From Fistulifera solaris (lineage: Eukaryota; Bacillariophyta; Bacillariophyceae; Naviculales; Stauroneidaceae), in NCBI GenBank assembly GCA_030295235.1, contig AP026147.1, positions 496,001-560,000 of the forward strand: 64,000 nucleotides of DNA, read 5' to 3'. Position numbers and translations under genes: made by a program. The notes under the pieces are model-generated. The model saw only the letters and a list, made by a program, of their open reading frames with translations. It made no database searches and was not told where the DNA came from. Positions 22,901 through 33,696 of this stretch are shown piece after piece. Positions within the stretch are counted from its first letter, which is position 1, and each line of letters opens with the position of its first letter.

Positions 22901-24631
22901 TCAATCTATTGCGGTTGTGGTCAAGGTAAGAAAAAACAAGAATGCTGGAATTCAAAGAGCGGTTCGCTCACACATTGATTTTTAGTGGAATTGGAACTGG
23001 GGTTATATGAGGACGCAAACAGTAATTTCAAGAAAGCAGCACAGACGGCAGACTCAACGGAGCTAGCCTGGGCCATGTATGGTCAAGGAGTATCGTATCT
23101 TGCACTGGCTCAACGTGACTTTCATCAGGAAAAGTTTGGATCAGCGTTTGCTATGCTGAACCAGGGAATTGAAGCGTGTGGTACGGCCTTCCAGCACCTC
23201 TCTATATCATTCAGCAAACTACTTGGCGATCTCTACACATTTGGAGCGTCGCTTCCGAGCGATTTTTTTGTTGGTTTCGAAGAGGAAAAGCGGAACGAAA
23301 CAGAATGCAAACTCGCTTTTGTAGCAAAAGGAGAAGCGGCTTTTTTACGAGCCATCGAAACACACACCAACTGGGAAGGCGAAGATAAGGCACTTCTTCA
23401 GGCATCACTGTTGTCTGACCTTGCAACCAATAAACTGCTCCGGGCTCAGATTCTGATAAGCACTAGCTACGACACAGAAAAAGCCAAAAAACTGTATGAA
23501 GAGGCAGCTGAAGTGTTTCGCCACGCAATCGATATCTACCCTCAGTATCCAGCCGCCTGGTGTGGACTTGGGTCTTCGGTTTTTAAGTCGGATCCTCTTT
23601 TAGCGCAGCATGCGTTTTGCCGAAGCATCGATCTTGAGAATCAATTTCAAGATGCGTATGCTAATTTGAGTTTTCTGTATACAGAAAATGGCGCATTGTC
23701 GCAGAGTGCTAATGTATCGGATGCTCTGACTCAAATCGCTGACACTCCCATGATGTGGATCAATCGGGCATTGATTTTGGAACGCGAAGTGGCGACTGAA
23801 CAAAGCGGCTCGGAACTCGAACTAAAGCTGAATCGAGCGGCAGATGCGTACATGGCATCCTTACAAGTGGAAAGAAATCCAAGGGCAATTCTTGGCGCAG
23901 CAGTGACAAAGAGAGCAAGTTTGAACGGCAGTAAGGACTACAATAAGGTTGAAATACTTTACGATTCGTTCTGCTTGTCAGCAGAATATCACAAAGGCAT
24001 TCGATCAGACGATACGCGTGCCGCACTTTTGCACAAGCTTCTGTCTTGGGAGATGGAAGGGCAAAAACGCTGTGGACAGAGAAACAATGCTTCTACAAAT
24101 CATTCGAAGCATATCGAAGCAAACATTGACAAACTTGGAGATGGGGCCTTTCCTACAGCTTACATAAAAACAATTGAGTCATTCATAAAAGATCGACCGA
24201 CGGTAGAAGGCAACTTTGTAACATATCATCTTCCTAATCAGAGCGAAACTTCATCTTCTCGAAAAATCGTTCACAACCCTACAAAAGGGAATTTGTGGTT
24301 GACCCTTGCGGAAGAACTAATTTCCAATACTTCTGGTGGTAACAGCCGGGAATATCATGAAGCTGCGCTGATCGCAGCCGACCGTGCCGTACACATGATG
24401 CGAAGTCAACTTGCAAGGTCGGCAGACAGCCCACTTTCCTCATCAAGGGTCAACGCCCAAGAACTTTCTAGCGCTCTTTCACTAAAATATTGGCTTGAAA
24501 ACATCACCGACGGTACCTCCTCCAGTGAATCACCTCCATCAAACCACGAAGCGCTGCAAATGTCGTTGATGATGTATCCAAATAACATCACAGCGCGAGA
24601 AGCTTTCAATCTACAAAGTGCTGAAACTTGA
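19932..24631 (+). CDS. SKI3: Long TPR protein, SKI3/TTC37-like exosome cofactor subunit
   Basis: About 1,550 aa of helical repeats with clear TPR units near the C-terminal half, such as DPFALLGYWYEKNGDKQRAL, LGELANCYRRLGRFTASIRT and AWCGLGSSVFKSDPLLAQH. Size, repeat spread and the pattern of FALLG-Y...CYTKAALLDP followed by GWAWRV match SKI3/TTC37. That protein scaffolds the cytoplasmic SKI helicase complex, which feeds RNA to the exosome. Exon 1 ends at 22925, a 60 bp GT-AG intron follows (22926-22985), and exon 2 runs to 24631. A frame break lies at an A4 run (20256-20259); one extra A joins DMSALK to KDVQTAITRC. Another large TPR scaffold is the alternative. Confidence is high for a TPR protein, moderate for SKI3. 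Confidence 0.65.
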
Positions 24632-25297
24632 TCGATCAGCCGTCAGTGAAGAGCACCAGGTAGCACTTTACCACCCCAAAATAGTCTTGAAAACAACAAA
24701 CGTTAGCATTCATAGAAAATTCGTATATGCATGTCGGTCAAGTACTGACAAGAAACCTGTGGGCAGAAACGAACAGCTACCCAGACGAATCCGGGCTGCT
24801 TCACAAAAACTGCGAAACAAGCGCTGTTCGCTTCTTCGCGTTGCACAATGCACCGCGCAGTTTTCTTGCTAATATCCTCTACCATTCACTCTAGCACCCG
24901 CATGAAGGACTCCACGTATGACGATGGTCAAAACGACCGGCCGTGGATCCGAAAAAGGATGCTTTGTTTTACTCCTAGAAGTCGACATCGATTGGTAACT
25001 CACCTTCATTCCTTCATTCGACCTGATTAACAGACAGATCGGTGCAAAGTGAGAGATAGAAAGATATCGCAATTCGGGAATGCTGCATTGTGTCGGAGAG
25101 ATATTAGCGAACGAATGGATTGTGAGCCAGTCGACGCTAGCGATCTCGTCCTGAACTGATGTTGCATTATTCAATCGAACAAATCGGCTCCATAGGAATA
25201 GACTTTCCCGGGAGTGTTGTAGAACAAATGCATGCACACAATCGATCGACTCTGAAATTTAAGCATATATAGATTGGGCTCTCATGGATGAAACTAA
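24632..25297. other. Intergenic region with a TATA-like element near 25266
   Basis: No gene recognised in 0.67 kb. The string gcatatataga at 25264-25274 lies about 30 bp before the start codon of the small secreted protein gene and looks like a TATA box with a very short leader. Confidence 0.4.
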
Positions 25298-25610
25298 ATG
25301 ATCAAGATAAAGTCTTTCGTCCTCGTCGCTTTGCTGGTGCAGTCTTCGTTACTCTTGCAAACAATAAGTAGTAGGAACTCACATAAATAACCGAAGATTC
25401 TCCTTCGAATTGGCCAAATCTTCTTTAGCCGACGATCGTTTGATTGGCAGCTCATTCACAGAGGCCCTGTTATCTGGAATGACGTTCGACGAGGGGGGAA
25501 TATCCGAAAACGGCGGCTTCTCTCGGAAAGTAAATCCTCAACCAAATACCCAACATGCCACCGTATTCGCGATCCAGAATGATACCGGCTACTACAAAAG
25601 GGTAACATAG
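25298..25610 (+). CDS. Small secreted protein, unknown function
   Basis: Exon 1 (25298-25367) encodes a hydrophobic leader MIKIKSFVLVALLVQSSLLL. A 61 bp GT-AG intron with a pyrimidine-rich acceptor (cttctttag, ending 25428) joins to exon 2 (25429-25610), giving 83 aa. The two frames differ by exactly the intron phase, which supports splicing. A donor 3 bp further on is equally possible. The mature part (TDDRLIGSSFTEALLSGMTF...) has no cysteines and matches no family I know. A TATA-like box sits just upstream. Its last 19 bases overlap the tail of an opposing small gene. Confidence 0.5.
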
Positions 25611-25960
25611 ACCACAAAGTTCATTTGTTGATAAGGAGTGAACGCGTGTTCTCCTTGGTCGACATTATCAACGGGCAAAGAAGAAACTGAGGGCATGGGC
25701 TCGATCGTTTGCTTCGCCTTACAGTCATCCTGTGCATTATCACTGTCGTCTTCATTTTCTAACTTCACAGAGCTGTCTTGTTTGACGCCTTGGATATTAC
25801 ATGGAGATACAAAAAAATGAATGAGTCGGTGGTGAAATATGTGGTACCTCCCGGCTTTCCCAGAACAATCCCTACCTGGAAACAGCAAGAGCGTCGTCAA
25901 AATGACAAAACCGATTCCTATACCACTGTTGAACCAAAGAATCAAGTCCGAATTGATCAT
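25592..25960 (-). CDS. Small single-pass membrane protein, hypothetical
   Basis: A 122-codon frame starts with one strong membrane helix (SGIGIGFVILTTLLLF) and ends with an acidic tail (ENEDDSDNAQDDC). A possible in-frame 87 bp intron (GTAGGG...ATCCAAG) would remove the odd middle and leave about 93 aa. It is convergent with and overlaps the small secreted protein gene. No family is recognised, and it could be spurious. Confidence 0.35.
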   Translation of the reverse strand: MINSDLILWFNSGIGIGFVILTTLLLFPGRDCSGKAGRYHIFHHRLIHFFVSPCNIQGVKQDSSVKLENEDDSDNAQDDCKAKQTIEPMPSVSSLPVDNVDQGEHAFTPYQQMNFVVYVTLL

Positions 25961-26538
25961 GGTAACAATGTTGTTGCGAAAATGAAATAGCGCCGCATGC
26001 GAAAAGTGCGTTCGATATTTTGATTGGTGGCACCCGAACGTTCGACGACCAGACGCTGCTCGAGACTAAGCCGTCCTCGGTCCTCGCAAACTTCTTAACT
26101 CCTATAAAACCGCAGGTAGACGTCCTCAACGAGCCTTAGCTCAAGTCCACGACATATATCTAATATCGTATGCTACATCGTAATAATTTGCAACACCCGC
26201 GCAACTTGCATTACCATTTTAAACCTTCTACGGTCGGCAACCTGAAAATCAGTTCGCCATTTTTTAATGGAGCTCAATGACACACAAGAATGGCAGGTTT
26301 CTTTTGAATTCTTGTTTGTGAACTGCGAGAAGTCTTCGATTGTATATTGTTTCAGCAAGCGGATTCACGGACGTCGATCAACAAATTTATTGCATGAGAG
26401 GATCATCAGGCAGCGTTCACGACGCTCTCGCTCCAACCAAAATGCAATCATCTTCGCATGACAAATTACGATCTAGCAAATCGGGACGGAAAGGATAAAA
26501 TCTAAGCAACGCCTTCCAGCATATTCGGCGACAAAAAA
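25961..26538. other. Intergenic region
   Basis: No gene recognised. A TATAAAA match (26103-26109) points to the plus strand, but no convincing coding exon follows it. Confidence 0.35.
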
Positions 26539-26936
26539 TCAATGATTTTCATTCAGTTTGCGCAGTGCCTCAATGTAGCCTTCATTCTCCTTGTTGATTG
26601 CAGTAATGGACGTCTCTAGCACCATCCTCTTTTCAGCAAGCGCGTGAACTTTTTCTTGGACACTTTTACTGGCAAGTTCGAGAGATTGTATTCGTTCAAG
26701 TAGTTCTCGGGGGTCGACGACAATGTCGCTGCGAGACAAGCTAAAGGTGAGAACTAGCCTTATAAATCAAGAAACGTCTCCATCCATTATCAGAAAGATC
26801 ATTCATCTCACCTCAAATCAGTATTCAAATCGTCGGCTCGAATTTCCTTCGCCTTGGCCGACATTTGAGCCGACAGTTGTTCGAGTGACTGACACCATAT
26901 TTTGGTAATTTCTTCGATGCTGCTTTCCCTTGCCAT
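26539..26936 (-). CDS. Small coiled-coil protein, unknown function
   Basis: Two exons, 26812-26936 and 26539-26740, joined by a 71 bp GTGAGA...TTTAG intron; phases agree and give 108 aa. It starts MARESSIEEITKIWCQSLEQ. The whole chain is predicted helical with heptad-like leucines (RELLERIQSLELASKSVQEK, then EALRKLNENH). It has the size and look of small structural subunits such as kinetochore (SKA/MIS12-type), BLOC or mediator components, but no diagnostic motif lets me choose. Splice signals and the uninterrupted composition support a real gene. Confidence 0.6.
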
Positions 26937-27397
26937 AATTTCATCTAGCAGTCAGCGAATACAGATCCACAAGTACAAAGAATGAAGGAATGATATGTTT
27001 TACTATAATGAATGGAACAAATAATGCTTGTTTAATGCGTTGTTACTTGTAATGTTCCATCATCAATGAATCATCATCGCATTGCGCCGCGAGAAAATAA
27101 ACGGCGAGAAAAATGATCCAAAACCTGTCGTACTGGTACAGTACCGTAGTACTGGTATGGTTGCAGGTTATTGGAAAGCTAAAGCTTACTGTATTCGAGT
27201 ATACTGGGAGCAAGGTAAATTAGTCTACAACGGATGTTTTCGTGTCACACAGAGTCAGAACGGTTTTTGTAAGTAGAAATAGATAATGCGTCGTGTTTTT
27301 CATTATGCCACGTGATACTAATTACGTCGTGATATATTTTTGCTTTTAAAAGTAAATAATCGCGTATTGCTCGCTCTTTTCGTGAAAAAAATCGCCA

Positions 27398-27545
27398 AAA
27401 ATAGTAGACATCTACCACCGAATAGTAGACGTCTACTAAAAAATAGTAGACGTCTACCAAAAATAGTAGACGTCTACCAAAAATTAGTAGACGTCTACTA
27501 AAACTTGGTAGATGTCTACTAAAATTTAGTAGACGTCTACTAAAT
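27398..27545. repeat. Array of seven GTAGACGTCTAC palindromes (left array)
   Basis: Seven 12 bp palindromes (consensus GTAGACGTCTAC; units 1 and 6 carry one change) are spaced every 20-22 bp by A-rich linkers (taaaaaata, caaaaata, caaaaatta). Linker polarity is opposite to that of the right array, so the two arrays are inverted copies around about 0.5 kb of unrelated DNA. Confidence 0.9.
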
Positions 27546-28047
27546 AAAAAAAATCGTAAAATGTCACAGTAAAATGAGTTCGGTTTTTGATTAAGGTTAT
27601 CCATCGCATCGAAACGTAAAGCGTCAAGCGATCGCGCATCACGATCATTTCATTCCGATCAAATGAAAGCTTTCACAATTTTTGCATTTCTTGCATACTT
27701 GTGGAACGAGCAGATGCGTATTGAGTGGCCAAACAATGAGGTGGGGCGACCGCATTGTACTGACATCGCACCGCATCAATCGCGAGGCGAACAACTCGTT
27801 TCGATCAATAGGGCGAAGAAGCGTCGCTGCTACGATGTTGTTGTCGTTGATTGAACAATACGGATTAACACTGAATAATAAAATACTTTGTACGACGACG
27901 TCCTTGTTGTAGCTTGTAGTCTATTGATGTGTGTTTATGTTTATGCGCTGCGTTCGATCGTCTCTCGTCCTCGTTCCGGGCGGAGGAAATTCTAAACCTT
28001 AAGATCTTTTCTGTGCAAAATGCACTTGAAAAATTCTTGCGATTTTT
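27546..28047. other. Segment enclosed by the two inverted palindrome arrays
   Basis: About 0.5 kb. Two overlapping 63-76 codon frames (27663-27854, 27682-27912) are present, but neither resembles a known protein. If the arrays are terminal repeats of a foldback element, this is its interior. Confidence 0.4.
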
Positions 28048-28250
28048 AGGAGACGTCTACTAAATTTTAGTAGACGTCTACCAATTTTAGTAGACGTCTA
28101 CTAATTTTTGGTAGACGTCTACTATTTTTTGTAGACGTCTACCAAATTTTAGTAGACGTCTACTAATTTTTGGTAGACGTCTACTATTTTTTTGTAGACG
28201 TCTACTATTTTTAGTAGACGTCTACTATTTTTTGGTAGACGTCTACTAAA
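28048..28250. repeat. Array of ten GTAGACGTCTAC palindromes (right array)
   Basis: Ten units of the same palindrome with a 20-21 bp period and T-rich linkers (taatttttg, tatttttttg, caatttta). The reverse complement of these linkers matches those of the left array. The first unit has one change (GGAGACGTCTAC). Confidence 0.9.
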
Positions 28251-28968
28251 AATTGCTCATCAATCGCCAAATGTGCGATAAAACAGGTTTAAATTTATAG
28301 CTCTATTTGTGGTATCCGTTGAAACATCGAATAAAATACATAAGGCGACGTATATCCAGCTACACATATTATTTTACGGTACTCAATTGTACATCATAAG
28401 ATTACTGTTCACATTTACTGTGCAGTAGACTGCTTTAACTTGCACCCTGCTTAATTCTTTATTGCGATGCGACAAAGAACCAGCAAAGCGGCACCCTGCA
28501 CCTCGAACCTTACTGTAGGCGGGACAGGATTTCAGTTTGACATTGATTTTTATACGCCGTTGCATGTTTTATTGCATGTTTATTATTTCTTCTCATTACC
28601 TGGTGACGTTTGTGTGAGATTACAAATTATGTACCGTCGATTGTTACTTGGAACATGTTAGCAATATCCGGGGAGAACTGAGGTGGTGATCTTTTATGTT
28701 TTTGACTTAGAAAGTCAAAAGAAGAGTGACCTCGGAATTTTCAGGAGTAAATCAGATACTCCGGTATTCTTGTTCGTAGTGGGTATCTTCGCACTTTCAC
28801 GGACCAATGAAAAGGCAGCATCCTTTTCAAAATGCTTCGCTGTCGATTGCAGGAAAATCGAAGCTTCATAAGTGAAGAAGATGTGCTTTACAATCTACCC
28901 CCAGATCGAAACAGCTGGAGAGGAAAACCGTTAGACCAAGCTGCTGCTACATACGTCATAGCTAGAGT
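28251..28968. other. Intergenic region upstream of the DXO-like pair
   Basis: No gene recognised. A short stretch near 28736 (aattttcaggagtaaatcaga) is echoed near 30354, in front of the second paralogue. The duplication of the two genes therefore probably included their upstream DNA. Confidence 0.4.
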
Positions 28969-30051
28969 ATGAGATCGGTCGATTTAGTTGATGAACTAGC
29001 TGCTTCATTGCAGCGACAACGCTTGGGAGACGAAACGGGGAAGTTCTGCAAGCTCCCTCCTCCCGCGAAACGATTCAAGGAGGAACTCGAGAAGACAGGT
29101 TTTACGATATTCAAACCGATCTCTGACTTGGGTTTCTATGAATGGGAACCAGATCTTGAAGATCACAGTCAGCTTGGCGATATTTCGGCGAATGAAATCA
29201 AACGGCAGCTTCATGTGAGAGGCAAACCGGCCCGTCTGATCAATCTGCGAACCATCAGACTTCCCTTTTCGTTCCCCGACCTTCCACCGCAAGTTTATGA
29301 GAACATATACCCCTTGGCACGTTGTGAAATTGCGGGAATCCATGTTGCGACCAAGATCAGAGGTCTCAAGCTGACGGACATTGACTTTGTGTTCTTCGGA
29401 GGCTCAACACTGTCGATGCTGGCGACCCAGAATGCAAGTCAGAAAACGTATCTTGTTACGAAGGTTCCTGGTACTTCCGTCGGTATAGTTGCCAAGGATG
29501 AAAATTACAGTTTTAATCTGGCTGACCCTGGTTTTCAGTTTGAGCGGCTTGTGACGGGTAGACCGGTGGATGAAATGGAAGAACCGACCTTTGTGGAGCA
29601 CATGCAGGTATTGAAAGTTGGCATGTACACGATTCTCTTTATCGCCAAAGTCGATGCATTGAAGGACGGCGAACCAGTTGAGGTCACTTTCTCCAATCCG
29701 TTTTACTGGGACATTAAGCAATGCTTGCAATGCGTCAGCACCGGAAGTGCGATTTTAGTTCACGGTAGGAAGAATAGAGAAAAAGATGGCGAGCACCGAG
29801 GACAATTGGATTCTATTTCGATAAAGACTCTCAGACGCCTTTACGAGGCTAAATCAGACAAGTTGAAGACAGCAGAAAACGCTATCGTCCAATCTCTTGA
29901 TGATTTAAAGCAGCAACTGGATGTTTGTAAAGCTTGCAGAGACTATGAAATCATCTTCTCGATGGAGGGGCATCTAAACCTGCGAGCTAAATCTGGATTA
30001 TCGAAATTGCTGCCTTTGTCCGACGTTATAAATGCGCTAATTGTCGTATGA
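28969..30051 (+). CDS. DXO/RAI1-like decapping-nuclease-fold protein, copy 1
   Basis: Intact 360 aa frame. The order of segments fits DXO/RAI1 enzymes, which remove faulty or NAD caps from RNA. DFVFFGGSTLSMLAT (139-153) aligns with the family's DFVxWRGxLTKLLxT. VPGTSVGIVAKDEN follows, then GFQFE (188-192, family GxKFE), AKVD (226-229, family GEVD) and PVEV (236-239, family VELKT). CxxCVxTGSAILVHGRKN then matches the AQSFLxGVPxIVxGxR region. The match is by eye. Several catalytic residues differ: WRG becomes FGG, the Glu of GEVD becomes Lys, and the Lys of ELK becomes Thr. The protein may be inactive or have a changed activity. It lies in tandem with a close paralogue. An unrelated diatom-specific family remains possible. 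Confidence 0.55.
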   Translation: MRSVDLVDELAASLQRQRLGDETGKFCKLPPPAKRFKEELEKTGFTIFKPISDLGFYEWEPDLEDHSQLGDISANEIKRQLHVRGKPARLINLRTIRLPFSFPDLPPQVYENIYPLARCEIAGIHVATKIRGLKLTDIDFVFFGGSTLSMLATQNASQKTYLVTKVPGTSVGIVAKDENYSFNLADPGFQFERLVTGRPVDEMEEPTFVEHMQVLKVGMYTILFIAKVDALKDGEPVEVTFSNPFYWDIKQCLQCVSTGSAILVHGRKNREKDGEHRGQLDSISIKTLRRLYEAKSDKLKTAENAIVQSLDDLKQQLDVCKACRDYEIIFSMEGHLNLRAKSGLSKLLPLSDVINALIVV

Positions 30052-30520
30052 TTCTGTCCTCCTTATAGTTTTAGGTTCAATATAGACAAACTACAACGGC
30101 TTATTTTTAAAAACACTAAATCTGGCGGGTGTTTGCCCACGAATTAAAAACGGACCTTATAGTGGATGCAGAACGAAACGACGTTAAAATTCTGCCTCGC
30201 CGTAGGCGCTACGTAGAAATTTGTACTGAGAGGCATGTTCCGGCAAGAGAATAGTGTTTGTTATGCTTACCTGCGAAAGCAGCATAAGAGACAAACGACG
30301 TGTATCGAAGTGGTCGCGAAACGGGATTGAGTTCGCAATGAAGGGACCCTAAAATTTTCAGGAACTAATCAGAATCATGATCGTTGGTTGACGTTGCCGT
30401 CCTTCAAAGATAAACAGCTAGGATCGCAAGAGCGGGCGGCAGCTGGTGATCAAGGAGTACCAACTTTCTCAGCAATCCAAGAAGAAACAAAGCATCATCT
30501 ACACGTTAGAACCGATCATC
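30052..30520. other. Spacer between the DXO-like paralogues
   Basis: No gene seen in this 0.47 kb. It contains the duplicated upstream motif near 30354 and should carry the promoter of copy 2. Confidence 0.35.
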
Positions 30521-31596
30521 ATGAGCAACGGTGATTCGATTAGAGCATTAATAACATCCTTTCAAAGGCAGGGCTTTAAAGAGAGCTTAGAGAAATCATT
30601 GACACTCCCACCGCCCGCCGAACGATTCGCAAAGGAGATGAGAAAGACCGGTTTCCGAAGCTTCAAGCCAATTGCGGACTTAGGATTTTACGAATGGAAG
30701 CCAGACCTGAAAGGCCACAACCCTTTCGACAAAATCTCATCGGATGAAATCAAGCGACAGATTCACGCTCAGGGAAAACCAGATCGTCTCACGGACACGC
30801 GAAAGATTCGAGTTCCATTTGCATTCGCCAAACTACCGCCACAAACATATGAAAACCGATACCCGTTGTCGCATTACGAGATTGCCGGACTTTACGTGGC
30901 GACCAAGTTCCGCGGCCTCAAGCTAGAAGACATTGATTTCGTCTTTGGTGGCTCGATACTAACCATGCTGGCGACCAAGAATGAAAGCCGAAAAGTGTAC
31001 CTTGCAACAAGAATCCCAGGTACGTCGAGTCGCCCTTGTTGTCAAGGATGACAACTACAAATTTGAATCTAGCGGATCCGGGCTTTCAGTTCGAAAGACT
31101 TGTGACGGGTCGAACAATCGGCCAACGCGTCGAACCAACATTCACGGAGCATATGCAGTTGATGCAAGTTGGTGAGTACAAGATTCTATTCATTGCGGAG
31201 GCCGATGCATTAAAAGATGGCGAACCAGTTGAAGTTATATCCTCCAATCCTTACTTTTGGGGCATCAAAACGTGTTTGCAGTGTGTGTGCAGTGGGAGTC
31301 CGATTGTATGCCTCGGCAAGAAGTATCATGGAAAAGAGGGTGGATTTCGAGGAGTACTGGAATCTATTTCCTTGAGGAGTCTTTCAGAGTTGTACCAAGA
31401 CAAAGCAGAGAAGTTGAAAAAAGCAGAGAGCGAAATTTTACGAGCTCTCGATGATTTGAACCAGGAATTGCATCGATCGGACCACACAAGAGACTTCCAA
31501 ATCGTTTTCTCGAAGAATGGGCGATTAAGGTTGCAGCCTGAACTCGGTCCATCAAAAGTGTTGCCTTCTGCGAATGTAGTGGAGGCTCTTATCTAG
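30521..31596 (+). CDS. DXO/RAI1-like protein, copy 2, frame-disrupted
   Basis: Paralogue of the preceding gene along its whole length (LPPPAERFAKEM, LGFYEWKPDL, DIDFVFGGS, NLADPGFQFERLVTG, LKDGEPVEV). Here the Glu-x-Asp pair is present (AEAD), unlike copy 1, but the ELK lysine is again replaced (VEVISS). Compared with copy 1 there are two one-base insertions, near 31028 and near 31069, which put the middle segment VALVVKDDNYKF in its own frame. Neither lies in a long homopolymer. A 53 bp GTACGT...CTAG intron would also restore the frame but would delete conserved residues. It may be a young pseudogene, a spliced gene, or damaged by sequence error. The start is the Met at 30521 by homology. 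Confidence 0.5.
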
Positions 31597-32921
31597 AACC
31601 GGCTTCGATTCAGATTTCTTTGCCATGCTAGAAGTACTGACTTGTTGATTGCTGATTACTGGGACATCTCTGGAGTAGCCCCTTTGGCGGCTTACTCAAA
31701 CGAGAAAAAGGTCATATCGATTCTAGCAATGTCAAAAACAGCAGCGTCGATAGAGAAGATAAACCCGTCGGTCTCTTGCTTATCATTCCAACTCCTTGTA
31801 CGATATATCCTTGCATACGATCGCTTTCCTTCTTTTAGTCGCGTTCGTCGCTCGTGAGAGTTTATAGATGTCAACGTTTCCTTGCCATTGTATTTGCCTC
31901 ATAAACTTATCAGGAACACCATTGTTATTTGAATTCACTGCAAGCGCCGCGCATTTCAATTTTTTTCTCGTTTTTTTTTTGCAAATTCGACTCGCGAGTG
32001 AAGTTCAGTCATGAAAAAAGTCGCATACACACTTTGGGCCTAGAGTAAAATTATCGCTGACGCCTGGCATGATGATGATCCGATGCGGAAGACGGTCTCT
32101 CTTTGGCAATCAACGCTATCTCCTTCATCAAATTCGACTGCAATACGTCAATACATAAAACATTTTCATTTGATTTGACGTTGAAACATGAAACAATAGA
32201 AAGATACAGCGCTTTCTGTGTCTACACGTAATTTACGTAGCCGCCGTGGGAAATTTATCTCTGTAGGGGAACCCGGTAATTGCCTTTTTCACCATCGTCC
32301 GATTCTTGGGTTTCAAGTGCACAGATGTCAACGTTTTGTTGCGCACCGTATGCGCTTTGTGTCGGGAAGCTATAATTGCCACCGACTTGAAAACGAAACG
32401 TTGATGGAGCGAATGATGCAACGCTTCGAACGTCTACGTGATTTCACGTAGCTCTCGTAGGGAAATTTATCGACAGAGGGAAACCCGGATATCAATGATG
32501 CAGAAAGTGCCCAGGGTTATAGCTTACCTGGTACGGTACCGGTAAGGTTTACTATATGTTAAGGCTATGGATTATGGACGAACAACTGCACGGTCGGACA
32601 CGTCACCAGAGTTGCTGACGTAGCAGTATCTTTCATTTCTTTTATTCATTGCTATAGATTGTATTGAATGCGTTCTGGCATAACGGTCCATTTTAAGCGT
32701 CTTGCACATCGCGGCGTTCACCTAAGTTTCCTTCTGGGGAAATGGACGACGTCATCCGGTCCACATGAAGCACCTTCCTGTCGCAGTTGGCGCGCTCACG
32801 TGTTCATCACGTTCGTCCTCAATGCCGACCTTTTCGACGCAACAACCGGTGGTTCCTTTGCAACCATTGAGAAAGAACTCTTCAAAATCTCTTCTCCTCT
32901 TGTTCGAACAATATTTGTGAC
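31597..32921. other. Intergenic region holding repeat copy 3
   Basis: Outside the repeat at 31935-32492, no gene is recognised. Near 32517-32540 a run of short palindromes (tacctggtacggtaccggta) is seen. The last 200 bp should contain the promoter of the plastid protein gene. Confidence 0.4.
31935..32492 (+). repeat. Dispersed ~0.55 kb repeat, copy 3
   Basis: Nearly colinear with 18868-19400, in the same orientation. It includes the palindrome GAGTGAAGTTCAGTC (31996-32010), gatgatccgatgcggaagac, the conserved 77-codon frame (32218-32451) and both direct subrepeats. It ends where the second subrepeat reaches cccggatat. Confidence 0.75.
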
Positions 32922-33696
32922 ATGAAGACCTTTGCTGTCGCCGCTGTGGCCTTGGCTGCTTCTCTCGGAGCCGAGGCCTTCTCGACGGGCACTCTCTCCA
33001 GCCAGCGTCCGTCTTTGACAGTAGTCAACGGTGTGAGTCCTCTTACTGCTTGAATTCTCAAACGCCTGTAGAGTAATCTCACTGAATTCAATCTTATTAC
33101 ATACAGTACGTTCCGGACGGTTTCACGCCCGAGTCGTACAAAAAGTTCAAGGAGGAGGAGAGAAAAAAGAATGAAAAGAAAAATTTGGGTCGGCTGGGTC
33201 CCAAAGGTTTCAAGTCTCGAAGGTAGGTAGGCGAGGCTTTTATTCTAATTAGTTTGATAAATCTAACACTCCAGGTAGCTTCCAGTCCTTCCAAGAAGCA
33301 CTCGAGCGCGGAGAAGCCACTCATTTAATGCCTGTCATGAATGCGAAAGAGCGTGTCAAGAAGGGAGAATTGAAATGGGAAGATATTCCGTACATGCAAC
33401 GAGGAGGATCATGGGACAACAGTGACGTGAAAGGAGCCAAGAAAGTGAAATGGTTGCAATCCGATAAGGAGTACGCGAACGGAGGGTATTTGAAAGAGCA
33501 ATCGGTGTCGATTTTCGGTTATGGACAAGGTTTGGATTGGACCGGAACACGCTCTCGTTCGGGCCCCGCCGAGTCGGTTCCCGGCGCAGCTCCCAAGTTT
33601 GCAAAGAACTACAAGGCCCCGAACGTCAACAGTATGAAAGGCGTCCAAGCGAGCAAGGAAGAAGCACCCAAGAAGAAGTTTTTCGGACTCTTTTAA
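32922..33696 (+). CDS. Plastid-targeted protein of unknown function
   Basis: Three exons (32922-33032, 33107-33222, 33279-33696) with GT-AG introns of 74 and 56 bp; splice phases agree and give 214 aa. The N-terminus is a signal peptide ending AEA|FSTGTLSSQRPS, the bipartite leader that sends nuclear-encoded proteins into the four-membrane diatom plastid. The mature part is basic, starts VPDGFTPESYKKF, and contains LGRLGPKGFKSRS, LMPVMNAKERVKKGELK, PYMQRGGSWDNSDVKG and GLDWTGTRSRSGPAES. I recognise no catalytic motif and no membrane helix. The composition resembles small stromal or thylakoid-surface proteins conserved in algae with red-derived plastids. Confidence 0.75.

Noticed and set aside
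31019-31071. A 53 bp intron as the explanation of the copy 2 DXO-like frame change
   Set aside because: GTACGT...CTAG restores frame, but splicing would delete the conserved VxKDxNYxFNL stretch present in copy 1, so two small insertions are preferred. Kept as an open alternative in the feature note.
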